Below, piece by piece: positions 19,620 to 31,134 of a stretch of DNA of 64,000 nt. How positions within the stretch are numbered: the first letter of the stretch is position 1; each line of letters begins with the position of its first letter. A program made the position numbers and the translations under genes. The DNA is from Cynocephalus volans (Eukaryota; Chordata; Mammalia; Dermoptera; Cynocephalidae). The stretch is taken from assembly GCF_027409185.1 (NCBI RefSeq), contig NC_084462.1, forward strand, positions 2,418,001 to 2,482,000, read 5' to 3'. The notes below the pieces were generated by a model that saw nothing but the letters and a program-made list of their open reading frames with translations, was not told the origin of the DNA and made no database searches.

Positions 19620-22033
19620 GTATGGCTGAGACTAAGAACTCTCCTCAGAAGGAGGGTTTCTTGGAAGAAGGACTCTCCCAGGAGATTATGGAGACACTTT
19701 CCAAGGATGGGTTCTGGAACTCCAATTTTGGAGACAACTGTATAGGCGAGAGCTGGTTAGATAGTTTATTAGGAGATCCCGAAAGCCTTCTGAGATCTGA
19801 CACTGTCACCAACAAGGAAGGTCCCACAGAATGCAAGAGTCATGAATTCAAGAATGGCCTCAGTCCTGGTAACCTCCTTTCCACAGGAGAAGACTTTGTA
19901 ACGTGTGATATTCCCAAAAAGAACCTCACACCAGCTAAGTCTAAGAAATGTAGCCTCACACCAGCTAGGTCTAAGGAATTTGGCTGCTACTCAGACCAGA
20001 GTCAGCAGGATTCTGTCCAGGAAGGGGAGAAACCATATGAGTGCAGTGAATGTGGGAAAAGCTTCAGCCGGAGCAGCCATCTTATCCAGCACCAGATTAT
20101 CCACACTAGGGAGAAACCCACTGTACATCAAGAGTATGAGAGAGGTTTCCAGAGTTCTTGTCTATTTGTGCATCCAGTGACTCACATGGGCTATAAATCC
20201 TATGTGTGTAATGAATGCGGGAAAACTTTTAGTGAGAATACACACCTTCTGTGGCATCAGAAAATTCACACTGGAGGAAAACCTTGTAAGAGTCAAGATG
20301 GTGACTGTCCATCTGGTCACAGAGCACAGACTGTTGAGTGTCCGAAAACTCACCCAAGTGGTAAGTCCTACAAATGTAACGAATGTGGGAGGACTTTCAG
20401 CCGGCCCTTTCACCTTATTCGGCACCAGAAGACCCATACTCGCAAATGCTATGCATGTGCCAAATGCCAGGAGACCTTCAACTTGAGAAAACACCTCATC
20501 CAACATCAGAAAACTCATGCTACCAAAACTACCTCTGAATGTCAGGAGTGTGGGAAGGCCTTTAGGCGGAGCTCGTCACTCATTGAACACCAGGCTGTTC
20601 ACACGGGAGAGAAGCCTTATAAGTGTAATGAATGTGGGAAACCCTTCAGCCATCCCTCCACCCTAAAGATCCATCAGAGGATTCACAGTGGAGAGAAGCC
20701 TTACAAGTGCTCTGAGTGTGGGAAAGCTTTCTGCCGGAACACTCACCTTAATGAACATCGGCGAATTCATACGGGCTATAGACCCCACAAATGTCAGGAA
20801 TGTGTCAAGAGTTTTAGCCGTCCCTCACACCTGATTCGGCATCAGTCCATTCACACCATCAAAAAGCCCTACCGCTGTGCTGATTGCAAGGAGGCCTTCA
20901 GCCATAATGAACACCTTGTGCAACACCAGAAAATCCACACTGTCAAAGCCCCCTATGAATGTCAGGAGTGTGGAGAACGCTTCATTTGCAGCTCAACCCT
21001 GAATTGCCACGAGAGCGTTCACACCAAAGAAAAACAAAGATTTGACATGAGTGGGAAAACCTTGGATCAGAACCCAGAACAGAGAATGCTTCCAAGGCTC
21101 AATGAAAAGCGCTTTAAATGTAGTAAATGTGAGAAAGCCTTTAGCCACAGCAAGTACCTAACTCAGCACGAGAAGATTCACACCAGGGTAAAGGCCTTTG
21201 AGTGTGAAAAGTGTGGGAAAGCCTTTGGCCAGAGTATACAGCTCATTCGCCATCAGAGAATCCACTCTGGGGTGAGGCCACGTGAATGTGGTGAGCGTGA
21301 GAAAGCCTTCATTCACAGCACCTCCCTCATTGAACATCAGTTCTCCCTCTCAAGTGAGCAACCCTTTAGATGTAATGAATGTGGAAAGACCTTCAGTCAA
21401 AGCACACACCTCTCAGAACATTGGTTAATTCACACCGGAGAGAAACCATTTAAATGTAACAAGTGTGACGAAGTCTTCACGCAGAGTAACTACCTCATTC
21501 AGCATCAGAAAACTCATGCTGACAAGAAGCCCTTTGAGTGTAAAGTATGTGGGAAAATATTCCGTCAGAGCTCATGCCTTTCTAAGCATCAGAGAGTTCA
21601 CACAGGGGAGAAGCCCTATGAATGCAGTGACTGTGGCAAAGCCTTCAGCCTGGGTGCTCTACTCATCCGACATCAGAGAGTTCACACTGGAGAAAAGCCT
21701 TACATTTGTCAGCAATGTGGGAAAGCCTTCAGCCAGAGCTCATGCCTTTCTGTTCACCAGAGGGTTCACACTGGGGAGAAGCCCTACGTGTGTGGCAAAT
21801 GTGGGAAAGCCTTTGCCCAGAAAGCAAATCTAATGCAACACGATAGAATTCACACCGGGGAGAAGCCTTATGCCTGCAATGTGTGTGGCAGAGCCTTTGG
21901 CCTCAGCACCCATCTCAATCAGCACCAGAGAACTCACACCCAGGAGAAACCGTATCAGTGTCAACATTGTCAGAGAGCCTTTCAGAGCTGCTCAGGTCTC
22001 AGCCGACACCAGCAAGTTCACGCTCAGAAGTAG
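19620..22033 (+). CDS. ZNF473: ZNF473 zinc-finger exon
   Basis: The acceptor CTGTCTTTCAG ends at 19619. The stop TAG is at 22031-22033. The exon encodes residues 76 (split) to 879. Residues 77 to about 215 are an acidic, finger-free region with ETKNSP, DGFWNSNFG and SWLDSLLGDPESLLRSD, as in human ZNF473. From residue 217, twenty intact C2H2 fingers follow, with three degenerate fingers: one after finger 1 (first Cys pair gone), one after finger 2, and one after finger 12 (second Cys to Arg, last His lost). Many linkers are not TGEKP (TREKP, TIKKP, TVKAP), as expected for this protein. A 30-bp tandem duplication lies at 19924-19983. The fingers mediate RNA-processing contacts (Lsm11, SLBP complex) in published work on ZFP100. 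Confidence 0.92.
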
Positions 22034-22141
22034 CAAGCAGCAATACTGTCTGTGGCCACTGGGTGGCAACAGTCCCAAACATCTGAACATGTTCATCTGA
22101 GGTTGAAACCATCACGTTGTAAGCTTCTCTTCCCCCAAGTA

Positions 22142-22159
22142 AATAAACCTATTAATAAA
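22142..22159 (+). terminator. ZNF473: ZNF473 polyadenylation signals
   Basis: Two AATAAA hexamers lie at 22142-22147 and 22154-22159, about 110-125 bases after the stop codon, followed by a T/G-rich stretch (AAAGTTTGGTTAG). A very short 3'UTR results. Confidence 0.7.
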
Positions 22160-22239
22160 GTTTGGTTAGAAAGTTTGCACATATGAGTCTCATTAAAACA
22201 GTGAAAACACAAAAATTGAGAAGCCATATAACTTTTGAA

Positions 22240-22480
22240 TTTAGAGTTAGATTCTGGAGCCAGTTTGCCTGAGTTAAATTCCACTTCTGCCATCTGCTAC
22301 CTAAGTGACTGGGAAGGTCATAAAATCTCTCAGGGCTTCAGTGTCCTCATCTGTAAAACAGGCATGATAATATTTACCTACCTCAGAGGGTTGCTGTGAG
22401 GATTAAAGAAAGAAATGTAAAGCACTTAGAACTGGTATTGTGCACATAGTATTCACTCAGTGTGAGCTACAAATATACTT
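22240..22480 (+). repeat. MIR element
   Basis: AGCCAGTTTGCCTGAGTTAAA, CCTCATCTGTAAAACAGGC, and GGTTGCTGTGAGGATTAAAG follow the MIR consensus in order, starting just after the ZNF473 poly(A) signals. Confidence 0.7.
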
Positions 22481-25410
22481 TTTTATATTAAAAGAAAAGA
22501 ATTAGTAACCTATCTCTTTATTGCAGTTAATGCGTTTTATTAATATTATGCACGGCTTTTAAGTTTTCCTTTTAAAAAGTTTTCTCCAGCACCTTACTCT
22601 AAATGTCTAGCCTTTTCCTTCCTTCCATCTATCTGCTCTGTCCTAGTTTTTTAACTAATCCACAGAAAGCCAAGAAGAGCATGTAAACCCAACCTCCCAA
22701 AGCTCTCACTCAAAGAGGACTCCCCCTCCCACAAACACATGCTACCTCTTCCTCCATTTAAAGCCGTTATACAATATGAGACCTAATTTGTCATGGCAGT
22801 TAATGATACTGAACACAGCTGGATTCAGTTATGATAGCTGCATTGAGTGTTGTCACACAAAATGCAACCTATAGGGAAGATGTGGTTGGGGGTGGAAATC
22901 ATGGTGTATGGAAGCGATTGCTGGAATGTTCACCGTTCACCAGTTATCCAAGCTGGCTACTCACCAGGTGCTTTGCTAGGCTCTGGGCCAGGGAATACCA
23001 ATACAGTAAGCGCTGCCCTTGCCCTGAAGCTTCTGGAATCAGAAAGGGAAACAAATGGCCCCATTTTCATAGAGGATCAGTGTTAATTGACAAGTGACAT
23101 CTTAAAAATGCCACATCCCCTCATGTCACAGAAAGTCAAGGACCACCAGATACCCAGTGAGATGATCCTGTTGGAGCCCTTGGCTCATCTTGGCCAAGCC
23201 TGTTCCAACAGCTGGTGCTCCTCTTGTGGAATCACATGACCAGCTTCTTGACAGTGCCTTGTCAGCTCATAGCTTTTGTGCCCTACCCAGTAAATGACCC
23301 AGTCACAAGTTTGCTGAAGCACAACACAATCTTATGAAAACTCTGAACACTGACACTTTGGATATCTTTCATGTTTTGGGTGCTTAAAATAGTTTGGGGA
23401 TATGTGCTCTGTACTCTTGGGCTTTTTAAACCTTGCACTTTGGTTCTGCTGGTTGGTTTTGTAGTTGAAATGGAACTTACAGGCTGATCATTGGGCCCAC
23501 ACCACGGTGGAGAACGTACTGTTTTTCAAATGGCTGAAATGTTTAACTCTGTACATACTTGGTCCCTGCCCTCTGGAACTCTGGACTGGGAGACCGGCAC
23601 ATTATATATCAAAGGGGTGTACAAAGTGTTGCAGGGCAGGTACATGAATTGATAAGTGTGTCAATGAGAGTTTTGATAGCAGTGATAGATATCAGAGGCC
23701 CTGTGGAAACTTGGTAGCTATAGGGGAATGGGGGCAATCTTTGTAATTACCTGTGTTGCTGTGGACCAGTTTAGAAATGCCCTCCACATGTGCATGTTGG
23801 TTGGTTCTCTGATTAAAGTTTTGAGTCTAAAAGCATTGGTTCCTTCTCAGCCTGGTGCCTCACACCTGGCTGGATGCCAGGCATGCAGAATCCCTACCTC
23901 CAGGCACTCATATGGTGGTGGGGGAGGCTTGTAATGGTGGAAATTGCCCAGTAAGAGGGAGCAGCTAAGTCTTTTCCCACTGTCTGGGAGGGGCATGGGC
24001 CACTGGGGAACCAACCACACAGTTTTGGTCCTCCAATACATTAAACAATGCTTTTCAGTTCTAGTGCAATTCTAAGTAATCAAGAAAGCATTGGCAGCAT
24101 GGAGTTAACTCTTCTCTTAATTACAGACAGACAACTGGCTTCAGTCTCAGCCAGTATTTTTAGTTAGCATTCAATAATACAATTTTGCTTTCCTGATATT
24201 TATTTAAATTCTCCTAACCCTTATTTTCTCTAGTGACAACAGATACAACTTTCCCACTCATGGTAGTGGTATAAAGTCCTCTTTAAAAAACTGATTTTTT
24301 TAAAAGCTAATTTAAAGGAGAACACTGGTGGTACACATCTATGGCAAAAAGTTGACTGGTATGTGATTGAAGAGGCTTGGGGTAGGCTTAGTTAACTAAG
24401 GCCTAGCACCCCCTTAAATGGCATATTAATTTCATCAGTCAGGATGAACAAGAAGTAGGATATCAGCCATTATGTCCAAAGGATTTCCAAATAAAAATAA
24501 TTCTATGATTATAGAAAAAAAGTGGAAGAAAATTCACCAAAATCTTAAGGGAGTGTGTTTCTGAACCAAATGATCTCTTAGTTTCTTTATATTTTTTAGT
24601 ATTTTCCAGACCTACCACAAGTTACCATTTTCTTTTCTTTTCTGTGGCTGGCTGGTACGATAACATTTTTTATTAAAGAAGTAATGCATGAAGATTCTTT
24701 TAAAAGATTCCAGCTGTACAAAAGTGTGCAGAGCAAGACATGGAAGTCCCTCTGTCCCATCCCATCAGCTTCCTTTAGAGAATCCCTTGAATCTAATACA
24801 TATGAGGGTCTTCAGAAAGTTCATTTTATATTATCATTATTCATTTTATGTTAAGATTTATATTATCTTTTTATTTTTCCATGAACTTTTTGAAGTACTC
24901 TCATGTTAGCCTCCTTTCCTTTCTTATGTGTGTAAATGCTGACACTTTAAATGTGGGGGTGATCTGGAAGAGGTATCTCTAATGAATCTACAAACCTTTT
25001 GGAAACTCCCAGTCCCGCTTGTTTTCCTTTTTTCTCATAATTTAGGATTCCTATGACCTACAGTAATGATTTTGAAGCTTTCTGATCTTTAGCAACAGAA
25101 CTCTTTCAACACAGCTTTTCTTAAAGTATGGCAGACACATCAATATAGTGGAAGATTACACTATATTAAGTATCACCAACTCACATACTGAGAAAGTCTG
25201 TTACAATTCTGTTGCTCCTTCTGGTCCCCTCAATGAGTAAGTATGGCTTTAACACTTCACACCTCCCGATCTCTTTGACAAACTCAGAGCAGGACTCCTG
25301 ACAATTTGCAAACAGTAGCTTCCATTGCATTTACTCTTATGGCAAATTTCCATACATGGACGTGATACTGGTTGTCCATTCAAAACCATGGTCAAAGTTT
25401 TAAAGGACAT
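22481..25410. other. Intergenic sequence, largely unassigned
   Basis: AT-rich and mostly single-copy in appearance. An L2-like piece is seen near 22,960-23,050 (GTGCTTTGCTAGGCTCTGGG). A short one-arm SINE remnant lies at 24,640-24,660 (TGGCTGGCTGGTACGATAAC). A MITE lies at 24803-24904. No splice-flanked open exon or promoter was recognised. Confidence 0.4.
24803..24904. mobile_element. Mariner-type MITE, lengthened copy
   Basis: GAGGGTCTTCAGAAAGTTCAT faces CCATGAACTTTTTGAAGTAC. A TA precedes the left end (24801-24802); the right TA is worn to TG. The centre holds an extra ~20 bases, with TTATATTATC repeated, so this copy is 102 bp rather than 81. Confidence 0.55.
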
Positions 25411-25430
25411 TGATTGAAATAAACACTAAG

Positions 25431-25523
25431 AAAGCTGGCTGGGTAACTCGGTTAGAGTGTAGTGCCCGTAACACCAAAGTCCAGGGTTTGATTCTCTATT
25501 GGCCAGCTGCCAAAGAAAAAAGA
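25431..25523 (+). mobile_element. One-arm tRNA-Ile SINE
   Basis: GCTGGCTGGGTAACTCGGTTAG then CAGGGTTTGATTCTC are the A- and B-box parts of a tRNA-Ile. An imperfect duplication, GAAATAAAC, flanks it (25416 and 25524). A tRNA gene would need a foldable acceptor stem, which is lost. Confidence 0.7.
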
Positions 25524-26189
25524 GAAATAAACCTTAGGAGAAGGCATCTGCGGCAACAACCGAGGAGGTTGTGTGTGGATGCTCAAAGTTGAGAAAATAC
25601 TGTTCTAAGGAAATTGTACCTAGGAATCCAAAATATAAAACATAAAAATGGAGTCACTCTGGTCGAAAGGGCATAAGGGGCCACCCCTCTGTCTCCATTG
25701 CCCCATCGCCAGGACAGCTTGGGTAGATCAGTTGGGTAGATATGCTGAGAAAGAGATTTGAGCAATGAGTGCAGAGATCTTGTGCCATCATGACCCACAT
25801 GACCAATGTCCCATGCACCACTTGTGCACTATAGTACAAAATAAAAGCTACTGGTGTTCCTGGTTACAGTGAATGTCTATCACTTGCCTCTCTAAGATCC
25901 ATTTTTCATTTCCCCAGCAGCCCTGGTTTCTCTTGCCAATGTTCTCAACATTTCTTCCCCAGTTTTAGGCAAAAAATATATATCCCAGTCAAGTCAATGA
26001 GCACTCCCTTCCCTGGCCAGTATGATTGGTTCACAAATAGGCATGTGACCCAAGCTGAACCAATCAGAGGGAATTTCAGGCCTCTGCCAAGAATACTGGA
26101 ATAAAGATGCTCTATCCTGCTGGGCATGGATTGAAAAAACACCTGCAGCAGATGCTGCTGCAACCATCCTCGAGTTGCTAGGGGTCTGT

Positions 26190-27010
26190 AGTGGGTTGAA
26201 TAAGTGCCCCCTAACCCCCCACAAAATATTTATACCCACCTGGAACCTCAGAATGTGACTTATTTGGAAATAGGGTCTTTGAGATGTAATTAGTTAAGGA
26301 TCAAGATGAGATCATATTAGATTAGGGTAAGCCCTAAATCCAATGACTGGTGTCCTTACGACAAGAGGAGAGGACACAGGGAGATACACAGAGAAAGCTG
26401 TGTGAAGACAGAGATAGAGATTGGAGTGATGTTCCACAAGCCATGTAGGGTAAATGCTGGACATAGCCCTATTCCCCCTCCCCATGCATGCCAGAGTTCC
26501 CCCTCCTTCCTGGGAAACTACCCCTGGCCAAGGTAGTTACCCAAAGAAAGGCATGTCCCCTTTAAGACAAATGGAAGACTGATGGAAGCAGGGACACTAA
26601 GTAAATGAATTAGCACGCTGGTGCTAAAGCACTCTGGTGCCAGGAGAGTATGGAGTAGATTAACTTATCTACTCAGCCAGATCCCCTGTGTGCTCTGAGT
26701 TACGTGAGCTGAGTGAGGGCCTGCATGTAAGCCTGCAAATGATTTACACCCCTACTTTGATCTGTTCAGTATATAACTGTTGTATGACCCTGCAGAGGCA
26801 CAGATATCCAGCTGACTTGGCTGTTGTCAGTAACAGCAGTCCCAAGAATCTAATACAGGGACTCAGCCTCAGATAGGTCAACACTTCAGGAGGCCAGTGA
26901 GCATCAGGACCGAATTATGTCCCTGCTGACATTGTTGAGCTCCTGAGTCAGACTTTACCTGAGCCAATAACTTTTCTGTGTTATTTAAGGTGGGTGAAGC
27001 TTACCATCCA
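26190..27010 (+). mobile_element. MLT1-type LTR, split by an insertion
   Basis: GTGGGTTGAATAAGTGCCCC, TTTGGAAATAGGGTCTTTGAG and CTGGTGTCCTTACGACAAGAG give the first half, ending near 26,440. A likely right end (GAGCCAATAACTTTTCTGTG) lies at 26,965. The ~520 bases between are not recognised; they contain TATATAACTG and may be another LTR. A pure A-tract follows at 27,015-27,042. Confidence 0.5.
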
Positions 27011-27430
27011 ACCACCAAAAAAAAAGAAAAAAAAAAAAAAAAGGCAGGTGAAGACAGGTTTTCTATTAATCACAGCCAGAGAATTTCTGGATGATACACT
27101 TAATTCACTGCTTCATTCCTCATCAGAAATTTATATAATAAACCAAGTGAGGGAGACATAAGTGAATCCATTCTCACTGATGTTTTCAAATCAATTCTTT
27201 GCAAGCTTTGGTGCTGTTATCAGCGCTGCAAAGAGGACACTTACTTGGTAACTGAGCAGCACACATTGAAGGCATCACCTCTGAGAACACTGGTCTTGGT
27301 TTAGATGCCAAGAGTTACCTGAGTGTCCCCCTACCCCCAGTGGAGCCCCCTAAGGAAAACCCATGTGAGTGTTGTGATAGCCACACTCCAGTGGTGCTTG
27401 GCAGCTGATCAAGCACTTTCTTTCTCATAG

Positions 27431-27510
27431 GACCCTCATATCTGAAGGTGATCTGTGATCCCAACTTGAAGAAACAGATGACAGTGATGGCTGAGGAATG
27501 TGAGACTCAG
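27431..27510 (+). other. Orphan exon-like sequence
   Basis: A pyrimidine-rich acceptor (TTTCTTTCTCATAG, AG at 27429-27430) and the donor CAG|GTAAAA (GT at 27511) enclose 80 bases. Only one of three frames is open. Entered in phase 1 it gives 26 codons (PSYLKVICDPNLKKQM then TVMAEECETQ), ending in phase 0. I do not recognise the protein. It could be an exon of a downstream plus-strand gene, a relic, or chance. An AATAAA occurs 27 bases after the donor. Confidence 0.22.
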
Positions 27511-27949
27511 GTAAAAGGACTTATGTACAAACACCAAATAAAAGGCTAGGCTTCAAGACACAGATCTCACACTCCTTCCTACCATGCTGCCACTTCCAGC
27601 TCCACTGCTGGTGACTAGGGGAGCCAGCTGATGTCCAAGCTTTCTAGAGGACAGAAAGCACAGATTACAGTTCCTGCCTTTCACCATGGGCAGATAAATA
27701 AATCATTGTAATGCGTCACTTCTGATGCCACAGGGCCAGTGGAGTGGGGGGAAATTCATTTTAACATGTAGGTTTTCTGAAATTCTCACCTTGATGATTC
27801 AGTGCAGCAATATTGTCAACCTTTCTACATGGGGCCCATGGTTGGGAACCTAACATTCAGCCCCAGGTCACACTCAGCGTCATCCCTACATATACCGTTC
27901 CAATGAGCCATTGTCATCTAAAGGTAGAGGAATAAATTCAAAATGAATA

Positions 27950-28490
27950 GAAGTACTGAAACAGTCTGGCAGTTCCTCACGTGCCTAAACATAGAGTTAC
28001 CATATGACCCAGCACATGCATGTTCACAATGGCCAAAAAGTGGAAACAACCCAAGTGTCCATCAATGGATGAATGAATAAACAAAACATGGTGTATACAT
28101 ACATTGGAATATTATTCAACCTTAAAAGGAAGAAAATTCTGACACATGCTACAACATGGATGAACCTTGAGGACATTATGCTAAGTGAAATAAGCCAGTT
28201 GTGAAAAGACAAACACTATATGATTCTACTTATACGAGGTTCCTAGATTGTCAAACTCATAAAGACAGAAAGCAAAATGGTTGCTTAAGGCTGTGTGGGG
28301 ATGGGGGTGTTGATAGCTGAAGGGCACAGGGCTTCTTTTTGAGGTGATGAAAATGTTCTAAAATGTCCTAAATTGACTGTGGTGATGGCTGCACATTATC
28401 TGTGAATACACTAAAAAAAAAATTGATTTTACTCTTTAAATGACTAAATGGTATGGTATGAGAACATATTTCAATAAAACTGTTGTTTAG
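27950..28490 (+). mobile_element. L1 3' fragment
   Basis: AAACAACCCAAGTGTCCATC, TGGAATATTATTCAACCTTAA and the later 3'UTR text (GGTTGCTTAAGGCTGTGTGG) are the reversed complement of the ORF2 end seen near 37,130. The fragment is 5'-truncated and full of stops. Confidence 0.65.
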
Positions 28491-29100
28491 AATGAATTAA
28501 TGAATAAATAAACAAATAAACAAATGTAACGGAAGTAATCAGTTATAGGAGCCTAAATTAAGGGAGGATAAGCTAGCAAAACCCAACACCCACGAGGCTG
28601 ATGGGAGGACAAGCTCATGTGAGGACAGGGCACAAGGCAGCAGCAAACCCTTCCAGAGCCAAGGTTTTTCCCAATAGCCCAGAGGTGGGCACCCCCTTGT
28701 CAGAAGCAATACCCCAGCTAAGAGCCCCTCACAGAAGGCTCATCCTCCCGGGGATGCAGACAGAAATCAGGCCTCAGCAGATCTTGCTGAGCTCTGCCTT
28801 GATGAGCCCAGCCACGACCCTGTGTTGCATCTTCCCTGGCATTCGGCCATTGCATAGCTCCACACAGGTGCTGGGGACTTTCTGCTCGCAGCTTGGCTGC
28901 TTGTTGTGGTTTTCAGATTTATGTCCAAATCAACCCTGGGTTTTTCAAGCAGGATTCTGCATGGTTTCAACCAAGCTTAAGGACATCTTTGCATCTCATT
29001 AACTTCCAGCCACTGATGAGACTCCCTGATCATCAAGTTCAACCCAGTCATGTGACAGGGGGAGAAACCTGTGGCCAGAGAGGTAACATGGTTTTCCCAT

Positions 29101-30130
29101 TGTACTAGCTTTCTGGGGCTTCCAGAACAAGGCATCACAAACTGGGTGGCTTAAAGCAACAGATTTATCGCTTTATAGTTCTGGAGGCCAGAAGTGTGAA
29201 ATCAAGGTGTCTGCTAAACTACACTCCCTCTGAACGCCCTAGGGGAGGTGTCTCATTTGTACCCATGGAATTTTAAATCATGGAGATGACTGAGTGCCCA
29301 CACACAGAGGTCAATGCCATTGAAAGAAGAATTTATTGCTTCTACTTCCCAAGAGGAGGAGGAGGCACACCACGCCATACCACACAGGGCCACACGGGAG
29401 CACCAGAGTCGGTCAGGAGGCAGAAAAGAGCAAGAGGAAAGCCTATGCCAGAGCTTTCATTAGGATTTGCAGGAAAGGCAAGACAGGGCAGAGTAAATAG
29501 TTCAGGATTGGCTAGTTTGAATAATTCCAGTGGGCTCTGTACTACAGGGACTGTCCCCAGTTGTCTGCTAACTGGCCTTGGGATGATTTGAAGCAGGGGA
29601 AATGTTCACCTGGTATGTGAGTTAACTTAAGGGGATGTTTGCGGGTATAGACTCCAGATCGATTGGTTTGTATATAAAAGGTAAACTCCCCGCCTGAGTT
29701 CTTTGCTATCTCTAAGAACTGGCTCGCTCTGGGAGGAGCAGTCTCTCTCCAGCCAGCAAGATTTTTAAGATGTCAAAACATCATAAGACACAGAAAATAA
29801 AAAATGTGATTAACACAGGAGGATCCTTCCTTTTCTTTTCCAGCTTCTGGTAGCCCCAGGCATCCCTTGGCTTGTGGCTGCATCACTGTCTGTGCCTCTG
29901 TGTTCATGTGGGTTTCTCCCAGTGTGTCATTATATTGTCTTCCCATTGCACCTGAGTCCACATTTCTCTCTTCTCATAAGGACACCAGTTATATTGGGGC
30001 CCACCCTATTCCTGGATGATTTCATCTTAACTCATTACATCTGCAAGAACCCTATTTCCAAATACGTTCACTTTCTGGAGTATGGGGGGATTTCACTATA
30101 TATTTTGGAGGGACACAATTCAACTCATGG
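29101..30130 (-). mobile_element. MLT1-type LTR split by an ERV1-like LTR
   Basis: Reversed MLT1 text runs from TACTAGCTTTCTGGGGCTTCC to about 29,270. It resumes at 29,815 (CAGGAGGATCCTTCC) and ends at 30,130 (GGGACACAATTCAACTCATG). The gap is a separate LTR. Confidence 0.65.
29275..29770 (-). mobile_element. ERV class I-like solo LTR
   Basis: On the minus strand a TATA-like box (CCTTTTATATACAAACC, near 29,670) comes first. GAAGCAATAAATTCTTC (near 29,335) and TTTCAATGGCATTGACC follow, as in U3-R-U5 order. It interrupts an MLT1, so it is younger. No viral genes are attached, so it is a solo LTR. The exact family is not recognised. Confidence 0.5.
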
Positions 30131-30204
30131 CACCCAGGAATGCAGTGAGTGAGTGAGAGGCAAGAAGACCATAACTGCGCAGCCCAAAGAGCAGTGTCCT
30201 TTCT

Positions 30205-30560
30205 GCCTGTTAGGGGCTGAATTGTGTCCCTCTCCTCTGCCCCCGCCAAATTCATATGTTGAAGCGCTAACGCCCAGTACCTCAGCATGTGACTGTATTT
30301 GGAGACAGGGTCTTTAAAGGGATGATTAAGTAAAGATGAGGCCTTTAGGGTGGGCTCTAATTCAGTCTAACTGGTGTCATTATAAAAAGAGATGAGGACA
30401 CACACAGAGAGGCCAGGGCATGTGCACAGAGGGACGACAGGTAAAGACGCAGCAGGAAGGTAGCTGTCTGCAAACAAAGGAGAGAGGCTCAAGAGGAGTC
30501 TGACCCTGCAGGCACTTGATATTGGACTCTGGAGTCTGTAGTAAGTGTGTTCTGATGCCA
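30205..30560 (+). mobile_element. MLT1-type LTR
   Basis: TAGGGGCTGAATTGTGTCCC, GTGACTGTATTTGGAGACAG and AACTGGTGTCATTATAAAAAG appear in forward MLT1 order. Confidence 0.65.
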
Positions 30561-30774
30561 CAGGAAGTTGAAATGGTGGCTGAAGTTTTTCCCTACTTTG
30601 GGACACTCACAGGACAGGGTTCCTTATCTTCATGGCTTGTCAGGGACTCATCGGGTCTGAAACTCTCCTGGAGCTCTGTTCACAAGTGTCACCCTGGGAC
30701 ATGTGCTCTCCTGTGGAAAGAACAGTTGTTAATTAATGCCACAGTGTTTATTAAGTACTGTGTCATGGGTCCCC

Positions 30775-31130
30775 AAGACCACTCCCAGGTTTAGTGATTC
30801 TCAAGGACGACTCAGACTATAGTCATACTCATAGTTTATTACAGTGAAAGGACACAGCAAAATCAGCAAAGGGAAAAGCCACAGGGGGTGAAATGCAGGG
30901 GACACCAGGCATGATCATCCAGAATCCTCTCCCAGTGGAGTCACGTGGGATGCACTTAACTCCCCCAGCAACGAGGTGTGGCAATATGTGTGAGATGTCG
31001 TCCACCGAAAAGCTTGTCCGAGACTCAGTGCCCAGGGTTGTTATTAGGGGCTGGTCATGTGGCCCCCTCTGCCTAATGTGTACCCAAATTCCAGCCTCCC
31101 AGAAGGAAAGCAGGTGTTCAGCGTAACCCA
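30775..31130 (-). mobile_element. ERVL-type LTR, second copy
   Basis: It shares blocks with 14,630-15,000: CCAGAATCCTCTCCCAGTGG, then TCCCCCAGCAACGAGGTGTGG, then TGTGTACCCAAATTCC. Same orientation. No retroviral interior is present. Confidence 0.55.
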
Positions 31131-31134
31131 CATA

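Larger units (their letters stand above)
1411..22165 (+). other. ZNF473: ZNF473 (ZFP100) transcription unit
   Basis: Five exons can be placed: non-coding exon 1, a coding exon ending at 4300, KRAB-A (13633-13759), a linker exon (16900-16989) and the zinc-finger exon (19620 to the 3' end). Coding segments are 9, 127, 90 and 2,414 nt and join without a stop into 879 codons plus stop; human ZNF473 is about 871. Both phase-1 junctions fit. The linker exon's PPRPNLTSHPDG and the later ETKNSP and DGFWNSNFG strings match my memory of human ZNF473 and no other KRAB-ZNF. ZNF473/ZFP100 is known to bind Lsm11 of the U7 snRNP and the SLBP-histone stem-loop complex. The introns hold MIR, L2, L1, MLT1, MITE and SINE copies. 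Confidence 0.88.

Noticed and set aside
20162-20518. Antisense frames across the zinc-finger exons (also 50830-51414 plus strand)
   Set aside because: They are shadows of the repeated finger codons; no independent start context or domain.
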